Shown here: piece by piece, positions 9,147 to 17,104 of the stretch
Layout: the number at the start of each line of letters is the position of its first letter
Numbering within the stretch: position 1 is the first letter of the stretch
NCBI GenBank assembly: GCA_013043165.1
Contig: JABDOQ010000078.1
Coordinates: forward strand, 1-32,331
DNA: 32,331 nt
From: Woeseiaceae bacterium
GTDB taxonomy: Bacteria > Pseudomonadota > Gammaproteobacteria > Steroidobacterales > Woeseiaceae
Direction of reading: 5' to 3'
Made by a program: the position numbers and the translations under genes
The notes under the pieces: generated by a model
Databases searched by the model: none
Told to the model about the DNA's origin: nothing
The model's input: only the letters and a program-made list of their open reading frames with translations

Positions 9147-10249
9147 TTAGCTGGAATAACGCGTAGCCGGGCCAGCGCCACGGTCTTGCCTCCGTCGGCG
9201 GCGCTGCTGATGACGAGGCGAATATGCCGCGCCCAGCTCGGCGCTATTGCAATTGTCGCGATGCCATCTTCGAACACGATCGCACCGCCTGAAACGCTGC
9301 GCCAGCGGCGGCCCGACTCGCTGCCGCTCACCATGAGCTCAATGGTCGCTGGCAATGTGCCGGCATCAGCGACGCCGCGCCCGTCGAGCTCGATGCCCGC
9401 TATGGCTATCCGATCGCCAGGAAGATCCATTTCGATGTCGACGGGCCACGCATCCACATTGGCGATCCACGGTGGCGAATCGTCGTCGGCGACCAGGTTG
9501 ACCGCCCTGTGCCCCGCATCGATCGGCAGCGCCGACCAGCTCGTTATCGAGCCGCTTCTTTGAGGCTGGGATTTGACTGTCGGCGTTGTTGGCGTCGCCG
9601 CCTTCGTCGGCGCAGCTATCGCAGCTCCACCGCTCACGAAGCGATCGACCTTCTCGAACATCTTGTCCAGACGGATAACCTTGCCAACCCCAAACCGCGC
9701 GTTAACCGACAGCAGCATGCCGATCGGCGTATTGCCCGACATCAGGAGGCTGCCGCTTTGTCCCTTGCGCAGCTGGTTCATATCGTTAGTGGGCTGCACG
9801 CGCAGAAAGCGTTCGCCGTCGTCATCAATGATGGTTACCGACAGCTGCGCGATACTACCGTCGCCGTTGACGGAGCGAACGCTTGCGAGGGCATTTGCCT
9901 TGATCCGACTGCCAACCGCACGGCTGACGGCCATGGTGCTGTAACCGCAGTCGGAAGTAATTCCGCCGGATACGTCGGCAACGGAAACATCATCGCCCAA
10001 ATCCGAAACCACCACGGATTCGCCAAGCAGTGCTTTACTGCCCTCGCGAAGAAACGCGGCTATATCACCGGCCTCTTTGGCGACGTGCGTCGGCAGAATC
10101 GCGAGACAGCGATCGCCATAATGAGACAGGTATCCCTGGCCGATTTCGAGCGCGGCATTCTCGTAAGATCGTACGAGCGCCTGTTGCGCCAACGCCGGCT
10201 GCATGAGCGTCAGTAGTGCAAAAAGGCCGAATAGCTCATAGCGCTTCAT
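9143..10249 (-). CDS. Secreted trypsin-like serine protease with C-terminal discoidin (F5/8C)-like domain
   Basis: The start at 10249 overlaps the stop of the upstream gene as ATGA and gives a signal peptide (MKRYELFGLFALL, cleavage after ALA near residue 21), so the product is 368 aa. Residues about 24-205 look like a chymotrypsin-fold protease: LPTHVA (His55), DDVSVADV (Asp87 most likely) and KGQSGSLL (Ser165 in a GxSGS setting). Cys49 and Cys101 could form a disulfide. A Thr/Ala/Pro linker (about 206-235) leads to a beta-rich domain (about 240-366) of the discoidin/carbohydrate-binding type, with phrases such as RHIRLVISSA. It is the last gene of a coupled three-gene operon with a membrane protein and a second secreted protein. 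The triad is intact by eye but the divergent motifs mean activity is not assured. Confidence 0.72.
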   Translation of the reverse strand: MKRYELFGLFALLTLMQPALAQQALVRSYENAALEIGQGYLSHYGDRCLAILPTHVAKEAGDIAAFLREGSKALLGESVVVSDLGDDVSVADVSGGITSDCGYSTMAVSRAVGSRIKANALASVRSVNGDGSIAQLSVTIIDDDGERFLRVQPTNDMNQLRKGQSGSLLMSGNTPIGMLLSVNARFGVGKVIRLDKMFEKVDRFVSGGAAIAAPTKAATPTTPTVKSQPQRSGSITSWSALPIDAGHRAVNLVADDDSPPWIANVDAWPVDIEMDLPGDRIAIAGIELDGRGVADAGTLPATIELMVSGSESGRRWRSVSGGAIVFEDGIATIAIAPSWARHIRLVISSAADGGKTVALARLRVIPAN

Positions 10250-11340
10250 TTTCTCGGCCTGCTGCGAAGCCATCGATTGAAGCGCTGCAGCAAATCGGTT
10301 GCGTTACCCGGATCCTTCGCGTCAGCGCTACCGCCACCGATGAACGGCTGCAGGCTAAGGATTAACGTCATGTACGCGGCCAGGATGGAGCCCCAGAACG
10401 CAACGGCCGGATCGGCTGCCAGCGCACGTATTCTCGCGGGCTCGAAGTCGTAGCCGCTTTCCCCGAATCGTTCGATGCCTATACTACCGGCGCGGCCGAA
10501 AGCGACGACCTGCATGGTATCTTCGCCGCCTTCCCCGGTGACATAAACAAAGCCCTTCGGCCAGGGACGCCTGGGCTCGAGCCAGCCAAGCAGCAGCTCG
10601 CGCAAGCGACCTTTGGTCTGCGGCGCCGCCAGCCGGACCTGGTCACCGAGCATCAGTTCAGCATCGTCGATCATTTTGCGTTTATCGGCCGATTCGTCTG
10701 CTGTATACACGACAACATTGCCGCTGCGCAGCACGCGTGTGTCGAACCAACTGACGGCGCGACCCAGAGTCGTCTCGCCTGAGAATGGCAGCGTCAGCGA
10801 TTGCTGCGGAACCTCTGTCCAGATCAGATTTACGGCGGAACGCAGCTCTACTTCGTTGGCAACCCCGTGTTCGTCGACAACCCCGACGACCGAATATCCG
10901 CCGAGGGATTCGTCCTCCGACGAGCGCAGCGACACGGCAAGGCCCCCCTGCGGGCGCAACTGAATCGTTGCGGACGCCCCGCCGTTCAATCGCAATACCT
11001 GCTCGGGATCCGGGCTGCGCCAGCCGATCCAATTGCTGCTATAGCACGAGTGGTCGGGCAACCTGGCGACATAGTATTCCGGCAATTCGAGAGCACCACG
11101 AGAGCAAACGATCGCACCATCCACAAGCCAACGAACCTCTGTATCGGGTCGCATTTTGACCTCAACGATTTCGGTTGTGGCCTCGACCGTAAATGCCCAA
11201 TTTGTCGGTTGCACGAGGCGAAGCAGTATGAAGCCGATGAAAATGACAATGCCCGCCATCATCACGGCAATAGCGAGTTTCCAGGCGGAAATCGACTCGG
11301 CGGGATCTTCTTTTGGAATCTCACTGGCGGGATCGCTCAT
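10246..11340 (-). CDS. Bitopic membrane protein of unknown function (middle gene of protease operon)
   Basis: The 364-aa product has a polar, acidic cytoplasmic N-terminus, a membrane helix at about 20-42 (LAIAVMMAGIVIFIGFILL), a large extracytoplasmic beta-rich middle part, a second hydrophobic segment near 316-336 (FWGSILAAYMTLILSL) and a basic cytoplasmic tail (RFNRWLRSRPRK). Its start overlaps the stop of the gene before it, and its stop overlaps the protease start, both as ATGA, so translation of all three is coupled. No family is recognised. The layout suggests an inner-membrane platform for the two secreted partners, which is inference from gene order. Confidence 0.72.
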   Translation of the reverse strand: MSDPASEIPKEDPAESISAWKLAIAVMMAGIVIFIGFILLRLVQPTNWAFTVEATTEIVEVKMRPDTEVRWLVDGAIVCSRGALELPEYYVARLPDHSCYSSNWIGWRSPDPEQVLRLNGGASATIQLRPQGGLAVSLRSSEDESLGGYSVVGVVDEHGVANEVELRSAVNLIWTEVPQQSLTLPFSGETTLGRAVSWFDTRVLRSGNVVVYTADESADKRKMIDDAELMLGDQVRLAAPQTKGRLRELLLGWLEPRRPWPKGFVYVTGEGGEDTMQVVAFGRAGSIGIERFGESGYDFEPARIRALAADPAVAFWGSILAAYMTLILSLQPFIGGGSADAKDPGNATDLLQRFNRWLRSRPRK

Positions 11341-12068
11341 TGAGGAACGTCGACTTCCGCGGTGCCAGCAATCGTAATTGTTATGGACGGCTGTTCACGG
11401 CCAAATCGTTCTCGAATGATCGTAACCTCTGGCGATTCGGCTGCATCGATAGGATCCAGGCGACATATATAATCGAAGGTTGTGCGCCGGCCTTCCGATA
11501 TGTACTCGCACGGCATGATCGTGGCATCATGCTTGTAGGAGACGTCTGTCGCGCCGAAAGAGTTCAGGTAGATCACAACCTGCGACGGCCCAGCCTGGTC
11601 TCCCGCCGACAGAAGATAGAACTTGGAGCCGCCCGAATCACAGCCACCCGGGGTGGCCGCTAACGCAATTTCATCGGCGTCGAAAGACCGTACGACGTCC
11701 TCGAGTGCCGACTTGTACGGCAACAGAACCTGGCCATTCGAATCCGCTGGCAAAGCGTAGATATTCCGGGACGTGTATATGCCATCGCGTGAGGCAACCC
11801 GCAGGCAGACCTGGTTTTCTGCAGAGTCCACGTTGTCCGTTGTGTCCACGTTATCTGCAGAGTTCGCCACGGACTGGACTACAATCTGGTTTTTCGAGAT
11901 TGCGCCGGCCGCCGCCAGGGTCATGACGCCAACGATGACGTTGCCACTGACGGATACTTCGGTTTGCACCGACTCACGCAAGGGGTCGGTCATGAGCTTG
12001 GCAGAAACCGGCGCCTCTGCTGCTACGGTCGCCGACAGAAATAGCGCCAAAAAGGAGAAAAAACGCAT
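11337..12068 (-). CDS. Secreted protein of unknown function (first gene of protease operon)
   Basis: The 243-aa product begins with MRFFSFLALFLSATVAAEA, a typical signal peptide. GGAGGGG lies 6 nt before ATG 12068. The mature part is rich in strands and in Asp/Val/Ser. Two cysteine-containing stretches (QVCLRVASRD; GGCDSGG) and CEYISEGRRTTFDYICRLD may be disulfide-linked outside the cytoplasm. A short Asn/Asp repeat lies near residues 62-76 (SADNVDTTDNVDSAEN). No family is recognised. It is the promoter-proximal gene of the operon, and an extended -10 promoter candidate lies about 30 nt upstream. Confidence 0.72.
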   Translation of the reverse strand: MRFFSFLALFLSATVAAEAPVSAKLMTDPLRESVQTEVSVSGNVIVGVMTLAAAGAISKNQIVVQSVANSADNVDTTDNVDSAENQVCLRVASRDGIYTSRNIYALPADSNGQVLLPYKSALEDVVRSFDADEIALAATPGGCDSGGSKFYLLSAGDQAGPSQVVIYLNSFGATDVSYKHDATIMPCEYISEGRRTTFDYICRLDPIDAAESPEVTIIRERFGREQPSITITIAGTAEVDVPQ

Positions 12069-12098
12069 CGTAACCCCTCCATCCTGATTGCTGCGACG

Positions 12099-12125
12099 AT
12101 TTTAGCACAGACGGTGGCGCCCCAA
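12099..12125 (-). promoter_or_regulatory. Candidate sigma-70 promoter of the three-gene protease operon
   Basis: Read on the minus strand there is an extended -10, TGCTAAAAT (12107-12099), with TTGGGG (12125-12120) as a possible -35 at a short 15-nt spacing. The predicted transcript start leaves a leader of about 24 nt that includes the strong ribosome site. Confidence 0.45.
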
Positions 12126-12159
12126 TATTTGCGAAATCTCAAGCCAAAACAAACGGTTC

Positions 12160-12209
12160 CGGCTTCGGAATAACCGTATAGATCTCATCGCTGGTACACT
12201 CATAATCCG
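12160..12209 (+). repeat. Right copy of the ~50-bp imperfect direct repeat
   Basis: Matches 8127-8176: 18 identical bases, 3 differences, 7 identical bases, then scattered matches in register. It ends about 30 nt before the EF-G-like start codon and covers a CATAAT -10-like hexamer (12201-12206) that the left copy lacks. Confidence 0.75.
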
Positions 12210-12241
12210 TATATCCAGAATAAGAACAGAGGAAATCGGCG

Positions 12242-14281
12242 ATGGCCTATCGAACCAGCGATATTCGTAACGTATGCCTTGTGGGACCCGGCAATGCCGG
12301 TAAAACGCAGCTCACCGAGGCGCTGCTGCACGCCGGTGGCGCCATTCCCGAGTGTGGCTCGGTGGATCAGGGCAACACGGTGTCCGATTACACGCCGCGC
12401 GAGAAACAGCTGGGCCATTCGCAGTTTTCCGCAGTTTGCCACCTGGATCATGGCGGCATCCACGTCAACCTGATCGACACGCCCGGATACCGGGATTTTA
12501 TCGGCCGCGCGCTATCGGTACTGCCTGCCGCAGAAACCGCGGCTGTTGTCATTGATGCCCAGGAAGGCGTCGACATGATCTGCCGGCGCATGATGGACGC
12601 GGCGAAGAAACAGCGCCTCTGCCGCATGATCATCGTCAACAAGATCGATGCCGAGGAAATCGACCTCGAAGCATTGCTTGGCGAAATCCGGGATGCGTTC
12701 GGCGCGGAATGCCTGCCGTTGAACCTCCCCGCTGCCGATGGCGAGGGCGTTGTCGACTGCTTCTTTCAACCTGAGGGTGCGGATACGGCGTTCGGCGACG
12801 TCACGTCGGCACACACCGAGATTGTTGACCAGGTCGTTGAAGTCGACGAAGCGCTGATGGAGGTTTACCTCGAGCAGGGGCAGGAAATCGAGCCGGACCA
12901 ACTGCACGACCCGTTCGAGAAAGCGCTGCGATCCGGCCACCTGATTCCTGTCTGTTTCGTGTCCGCCAAAACCGGTGCCGGCATACGCCAGCTTCTTCAG
13001 ATTTTCGAGCGCCTGATGCCGAACCCGATGGAAGGTAACCCGCCACGTTTCCTCAAGGGTGAGGGAGACGATGCGGAGGAGGTCGTTATCTCACCCGATC
13101 CCGACGCGCATGCTATTGCGCATGTTTTCATGGTGAATATCGACACTTTCAAAGGCCGACTCGGCACTTTCCGGATTCACCAGGGCACAATCCGGCCGGG
13201 CAACCAGCTGTTTGTCGGCGATGCTCGAAAACCGATCAAGGTCAATCAGCTGCTGAAAATAAACGGCGGCACGCACACCAAGGCAAAGGTCGGCGTGCCC
13301 GGCGATATTTGCGCAATCCCGCGCGTTGATGAGGTTCACTATGACGCCGTGCTGCACGATTCCCACGATGAAGATCATTTTCACCTGAAGTCGATCGACC
13401 TGCCGCGACCGATGTACGGCCTCGCGATCAAACCACCGACTGACAACGATTCGCAAAAGACCTCGGATGCGCTGCACGTTGTCGAAGCCGAAGATCCTTC
13501 TCTACAGGTGGAACACAATGCCGCCCTGAATGAAATCGTCCTGCGCGGACTGGGCGAACTGCACCTGCGCACAGTTCTTGAGCAGATTTCCGATCGATAC
13601 GGACTGGAGGTCATTACCTCCCTGCCCTCCATCGCGTACCGCGAAACGATTACGGCGAAAGCCGAGGGCCATCACCGGCACAAGAAACAAACCGGCGGTG
13701 CCGGTCAGTTTGGCGAGGTGTACCTGCGAATCGAGCCGCTGCCTTCAGGCGAAGGCTTCAAGTTCGCGAGCGCAGTCGTCGGTGGATCGATTCCCTACCA
13801 GTATATTCCCGCAGTTGAAACCGGGGTTCGCCAGGTCATGGAATCCGGTGCCATTTACGGATACGCGATGCAGGACATCATGGTCACCGTCTACGACGGC
13901 AAGCATCACTCGGTGGACTCCAAGGAAATTGCCTTTGTCCAGGCCGGGAAGAAAGCATTCCTTGACGCCATTTCGAAGGCATCGCCAATCGTAATGGAGC
14001 CGATCGTCGACGTGACGATTACGGTGCCAAGCCGATGTGCCGGTGGGGTTACAGGGGACCTGTCGTCGATGCGCGGCATGGTTTCAGGTACGGAAGCGCT
14101 ACCCAACGATCGCATTGTGGTGTCCGGCCAGGCGCCCCTCAAAGAGATTCAGGGCTATCATTCGAGGCTGAAATCGCTGACCGGCGGCGACGGCAGTTTT
14201 ACGATGGACTTCAGCCACTACGCCGAAGTGCCGCGGGAAGCGCTCGAGATGGGTCCTGCAAAATCGAAGGCAGCCGGCTGA
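12242..14281 (+). CDS. Elongation factor G-like GTPase (EF-G paralogue)
   Basis: A 679-aa translational GTPase with the EF-G domain order and near-normal length. The P-loop is GPGNAGKT (15-22), G3 is DTPGY (79-83) and G4 is NKID (133-136). The switch-I region reads REKQLGHS where EF-G has an RGIT motif. G3 ends in Tyr where EF-G has the catalytic His. Later domains include LGELHLR and the domain IV-V phrases GGAGQFGEV and SSMRGMVSGTE. These features mark the EF-G-like/EF-G2 group rather than the main fusA, which is normally in the str operon. Family members bind GTP and the ribosome, but their role is unclear. GAGGAAA precedes ATG 12242. It stands alone, directly after the right copy of the direct repeat. 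Confidence 0.9.
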   Translation: MAYRTSDIRNVCLVGPGNAGKTQLTEALLHAGGAIPECGSVDQGNTVSDYTPREKQLGHSQFSAVCHLDHGGIHVNLIDTPGYRDFIGRALSVLPAAETAAVVIDAQEGVDMICRRMMDAAKKQRLCRMIIVNKIDAEEIDLEALLGEIRDAFGAECLPLNLPAADGEGVVDCFFQPEGADTAFGDVTSAHTEIVDQVVEVDEALMEVYLEQGQEIEPDQLHDPFEKALRSGHLIPVCFVSAKTGAGIRQLLQIFERLMPNPMEGNPPRFLKGEGDDAEEVVISPDPDAHAIAHVFMVNIDTFKGRLGTFRIHQGTIRPGNQLFVGDARKPIKVNQLLKINGGTHTKAKVGVPGDICAIPRVDEVHYDAVLHDSHDEDHFHLKSIDLPRPMYGLAIKPPTDNDSQKTSDALHVVEAEDPSLQVEHNAALNEIVLRGLGELHLRTVLEQISDRYGLEVITSLPSIAYRETITAKAEGHHRHKKQTGGAGQFGEVYLRIEPLPSGEGFKFASAVVGGSIPYQYIPAVETGVRQVMESGAIYGYAMQDIMVTVYDGKHHSVDSKEIAFVQAGKKAFLDAISKASPIVMEPIVDVTITVPSRCAGGVTGDLSSMRGMVSGTEALPNDRIVVSGQAPLKEIQGYHSRLKSLTGGDGSFTMDFSHYAEVPREALEMGPAKSKAAG

Positions 14282-14286
14282 CCAGC

Positions 14287-14315
14287 GACGTCGCCGGCCT
14301 TTAGGCGTCGTCTTT
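14287..14315 (+). terminator. Possible terminator of the EF-G-like gene
   Basis: A 9-bp stem with one mismatch (14287-14295 with 14304-14312, 8-nt loop) is followed by only three T. It starts 6 nt after the stop codon. Confidence 0.35.
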
Positions 14316-14320
14316 AGCTA

Positions 14321-14338
14321 CTGTGAATCGCATCACAG
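14321..14338. promoter_or_regulatory. Consensus CRP/Vfr-type operator
   Basis: CTGTGA-N6-TCACAG is a perfect dyad, with TGTGA at 14322-14326 and TCACA at 14333-14337: the textbook binding site for CRP-family regulators. Its centre (14329.5) lies 41.5 bp before 14371, the start site expected if TATATA at 14359-14364 is the -10. That is the class II activator position. It could also form a short hairpin. Confidence 0.7.
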
Positions 14339-14358
14339 GGCCGGCGCCCTGATTGCGC

Positions 14359-14368
14359 TATATATAAT
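14359..14368 (+). promoter_or_regulatory. Candidate -10 region upstream of the 210-aa hypothetical gene
   Basis: The AT run contains overlapping TATATA (14359-14364) and a perfect TATAAT (14363-14368). No good -35 is present at 17 nt, which fits an activator-dependent promoter with the CRP-type site in that position. Confidence 0.5.
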
Positions 14369-14403
14369 AAGGGAGACACTATCGCCGACGAGGATCCGGG
14401 CCT

Positions 14404-15036
14404 ATGCACCAGAAGGGCAAACAAGATCGGGTAGTACCAGTTCCCAATCTGCTGGACTACTTTCGGACCTCGATCGAGTGCGTCATTTCCGAACAGGGCG
14501 TCGAGGTGGAACCGCATGCGACGCACTACGTCGTCAATTTGCTCACGCTGTTCTCGCGCTCCGAAGAATTGTATGAAGATGATGGTGAAACTTTCGGACT
14601 CAAGCCCCTTGCAATAATGCTCGCGGACGCGACAGACGCGCCGAGTCCCGTGGCAAGGAATTCTGCACTGCAGCGCATCGGCGATGTCGCGCTGTTCATT
14701 TCCGGCTTCTTCGCTGACAGCCTGGCCAGCCACGCCGTCGACCTCGACTACTACATCCACATGGGCGGCAGCGCCTACGGTTCGCTGTCCGAGGAAGTCC
14801 GCGGCACGTTCCAAGGGAAGGCATTCGCGGACACTTACAGCGAACTGGCCGCCAAGTTCCAGGTTCTCGTCGACGTGCTCAATGAAATGCGCGACCGGGA
14901 ACGGCAGGAGTCTGATATCGACCTGCTTCGAACCTACAGTGTTTGGCGGATGACCGGCAGCAAACGCGCCGAGAACCTGTTACGGCAACAGGGTGTCGTA
15001 CCAATCGCCAACGCGGGCGGCATACGGCAACATTAA
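14404..15036 (+). CDS. Conserved hypothetical cytoplasmic protein (210 aa)
   Basis: A soluble, mostly helical protein with no signal peptide or membrane segment. Notable stretches are LLDYFRTSIECVISEQG (about 17-33), a histidine-containing core (VEPHATHYVVNLL), IGDVALFISGFFADSL (about 97-112) and YYIHMGGSAYGSL. I have the impression of a gammaproteobacterial conserved hypothetical but can name no domain. The start ATG 14404 lacks a clear ribosome site. Control by a CRP-type factor is suggested by the operator at 14321-14338. Its stop overlaps the stop of the convergent DUF2959 gene by 4 nt (TTAA). Confidence 0.75.
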   Translation: MHQKGKQDRVVPVPNLLDYFRTSIECVISEQGVEVEPHATHYVVNLLTLFSRSEELYEDDGETFGLKPLAIMLADATDAPSPVARNSALQRIGDVALFISGFFADSLASHAVDLDYYIHMGGSAYGSLSEEVRGTFQGKAFADTYSELAAKFQVLVDVLNEMRDRERQESDIDLLRTYSVWRMTGSKRAENLLRQQGVVPIANAGGIRQH

Positions 15037-15701
15037 CTGCCCCGCATGCGGCTTATGAAGGCATCCGCCTCTTCTATAGCGACCTGCATGTCGCGAATCA
15101 AAGCATCGACCTGGCCTTCAAGTACTGTGGCCTGGCCCCGCAGCGCCGCCAGCGCCTGGGCGTTAAGACTGTGTTTGAGAAACAAGACATTGTCAGTCAG
15201 CACAGCCATAACCGGGTCGACTCTGTTACGCGCTGTCTGCATGCGATCGCGCATCATCAAGAACTGCCTCCTCGCCTGCGCCAGTTTGCGCTCCTGATCC
15301 GATCTGAGCGTGGCGCTGCTGTACAGCTCCAGTTCCGATTCCCACTCATCAAAAAGGTCCTCGCTGACGCGGTCGATATCGGACAAGTGTTCGTCGAGAT
15401 TCTGGGTTGCTTTTCGGGAACGGTCTACTTCTTTGCTCAGTCGCTCGTATTTCTCCCCGAGTTCACCACCTTCATGACCTACTAACGCGCTGAGTTCCTC
15501 GTAAGCTGTAACCAGTTGTTCACGTGTTTCAGTCTGCGCATCCCTCGCATCTTCGACGCGATCGACCAGAATATCCCGCTTATGTATGCCAACCTTCTCG
15601 AGCGCCGAATATTGAACCGACGCACAGCCTGTAAGCACGAACAGCAATGCGCAGGCGATGCCCACACGACCGGTTTGCAGGTTGCCAGATAGTTGTGTCA
15701 T
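15033..15701 (-). CDS. DUF2959 family lipoprotein
   Basis: The ATG at 15701 gives a lipoprotein signal peptide with lipobox LTGC (Cys26), so the 222-aa product is lipid-anchored. The mature part is almost all helix and coiled coil, with the DUF2959 hallmarks RDILVDRVEDARDAQ, LFDEWESELE and VLFLKHSLNAQALAALRG. An in-frame ATG at 15731 would add ten residues but spoils the signal. A paralogue of the same family starts 34 bases away on the other strand, so the two form a head-to-head pair. The function of DUF2959 is not established; envelope location is the safe statement. Confidence 0.85.
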   Translation of the reverse strand: MTQLSGNLQTGRVGIACALLFVLTGCASVQYSALEKVGIHKRDILVDRVEDARDAQTETREQLVTAYEELSALVGHEGGELGEKYERLSKEVDRSRKATQNLDEHLSDIDRVSEDLFDEWESELELYSSATLRSDQERKLAQARRQFLMMRDRMQTARNRVDPVMAVLTDNVLFLKHSLNAQALAALRGQATVLEGQVDALIRDMQVAIEEADAFISRMRGS

Positions 15702-15734
15702 CTTTGCGATTGTCTCCGACCAGATAGTCATGCA

Positions 15735-16433
15735 ATGAACTCGTTAGTAACAAAAATCATACCGTTGATCCCGTCGATACTCAAAAAGAAACGATCCTGG
15801 GTAATGGTGGTGGCCGTGCTCGCCGTCGGCTATTTCGCCTCGGCAAATCTGACTTCCGGAATCGACTGGATGTGGAAGGAACCGCGCGATGTTCTCATCG
15901 ATCGCGTTGAAGAGGTCCGCGACAGTCAGCACGAAGCGGCCGAGCAATTTCGCGACGCGCTCACAGAATTCAAGGCCGTCGTTGACCTTCCTGAGAGCGA
16001 TCTCGAACGCCAGTACAACAAGCTCAATGCAGCCCATAAGCGCAGCCAGGCCGCTGCGGATCGCATCAACAAACGCGTCGATCGCGTTGTCAATGCCAGC
16101 AACCGGCTGCTCGACGAATGGAGCGATGAACTCGACGACTACAACGACCCGGCGCTGCGTCGTATTGCAGAACAGCAGTTCGATCAAACGCGCGAACATG
16201 CCACGCGGCTGATTGCATCGATGCGGCAAATCGAAGACCGCATGCAGCCTGTTCTGGCATCATTCCAGGACCAAGTTCTGTACTTGAAGCACAATCTCAA
16301 TCTATCCGCGATCGCCGCGCTCGAGGGCGAAGCAACAATAATCGAGTCGAATGTCGACATGCTGATCGCGGACATGAATCGCTCCATTGCCGAGGCGGAC
16401 GCATTCATCGCCGTGATTCTCGATCGCGGATAA
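15735..16433 (+). CDS. DUF2959 family protein, membrane-anchored
   Basis: The 232-aa product starts at ATG 15735. After a basic N-terminus (LKKKRS) a single hydrophobic helix (about 22-40, WVMVVAVLAVGYFASANL) anchors it, with no lipobox. The helical domain repeats the paralogue's landmarks: RDVLIDRVEEVRDSQ, LLDEWSDELDDY, VLYLKHNLNLSAIAALEG and SIAEADAFIA. It is therefore an ancient inverted duplicate of the neighbouring lipoprotein gene, with a different membrane anchor. Promoters for the two cannot both fit in the 33-bp gap, so at least one lies inside the other's coding sequence. Confidence 0.85.
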   Translation: MNSLVTKIIPLIPSILKKKRSWVMVVAVLAVGYFASANLTSGIDWMWKEPRDVLIDRVEEVRDSQHEAAEQFRDALTEFKAVVDLPESDLERQYNKLNAAHKRSQAAADRINKRVDRVVNASNRLLDEWSDELDDYNDPALRRIAEQQFDQTREHATRLIASMRQIEDRMQPVLASFQDQVLYLKHNLNLSAIAALEGEATIIESNVDMLIADMNRSIAEADAFIAVILDRG

Positions 16434-16459
16434 TGGACAGATCGATATTGACTCGAAGC

Positions 16460-16867
16460 TTACTTGAAGAACTTCGAGGCAAGACCTTTGGCACCGCCCA
16501 ACGAGCCCAGCAGATTACCGCCCTGGCTGCTTTTGTCGATCAGATCCGGGAGTATTTGCGAAAGACTGCTGCTGGCTTCTTCCTTGCCGATACCGAGTTT
16601 GGATGCGAAGGCCTCGATCTTGTCGCTACCAATCGCGTCCTGAAGCTGCGCCGGTGAAATTGCGTCGTTTGCACCATCGCCCAACCAGGACTTTGCTTTC
16701 GATGCCAAATCGCCGCCGGCACCATTGAATTTGCCGACAATATCGCCGAGATCGAAACCGTCACTGCCACCCGCCAGGTCGTCGAGTGCCGATGCAGCCG
16801 CGCCGGAATCATTCGCGCCGCCGATTTTGCTCATTATTAGCTGAGTTGCCAGGCTTTTGATGTCCAT
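16460..16867 (-). CDS. YidB-like protein (DUF937)
   Basis: This 135-aa glycine-rich, helical, soluble protein carries the YidB signature: KSWLGDGANDAISPAQLQDA, then IEAFASKLGI, SLSQILPDLIDK and a final LASKFFK. It has no signal peptide. AAGGGG lies 8 nt before ATG 16867. YidB-type proteins are widespread in proteobacteria with no established function. It converges on the second DUF2959 gene with a 26-nt gap. Confidence 0.85.
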   Translation of the reverse strand: MDIKSLATQLIMSKIGGANDSGAAASALDDLAGGSDGFDLGDIVGKFNGAGGDLASKAKSWLGDGANDAISPAQLQDAIGSDKIEAFASKLGIGKEEASSSLSQILPDLIDKSSQGGNLLGSLGGAKGLASKFFK

Positions 16868-17005
16868 GTTTTACCCCTTGAAAAAAACAATAATATGGAT
16901 CGCCAGTCTAGAGAAGATTCGGTCTCGAGATTGTTAACATTTGTGTCATGCATGGCGCGTCTTTGAAACTGCAAGAATCCGTAACAATCGTTTGCAGTTC
17001 GACTC

Positions 17006-17034
17006 TTGCTGACTTGCCTTCGCCTATCTAAGAT
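17006..17034 (+). promoter_or_regulatory. Candidate sigma-70 promoter of the charged secreted protein gene
   Basis: TTGCTG (17006-17011) and TAAGAT (17029-17034) are separated by exactly 17 nt, 70 nt before the start codon at 17105. The 237-nt region between the divergent genes is otherwise AT-rich without other clear signals. Confidence 0.5.
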
Positions 17035-17104
17035 CCCGAGAATCAGGAAAGTTTGCTTTGTCACGTTTACCGAAAATACTGGCTTCCGAGCTGAGGAATT
17101 TCCT

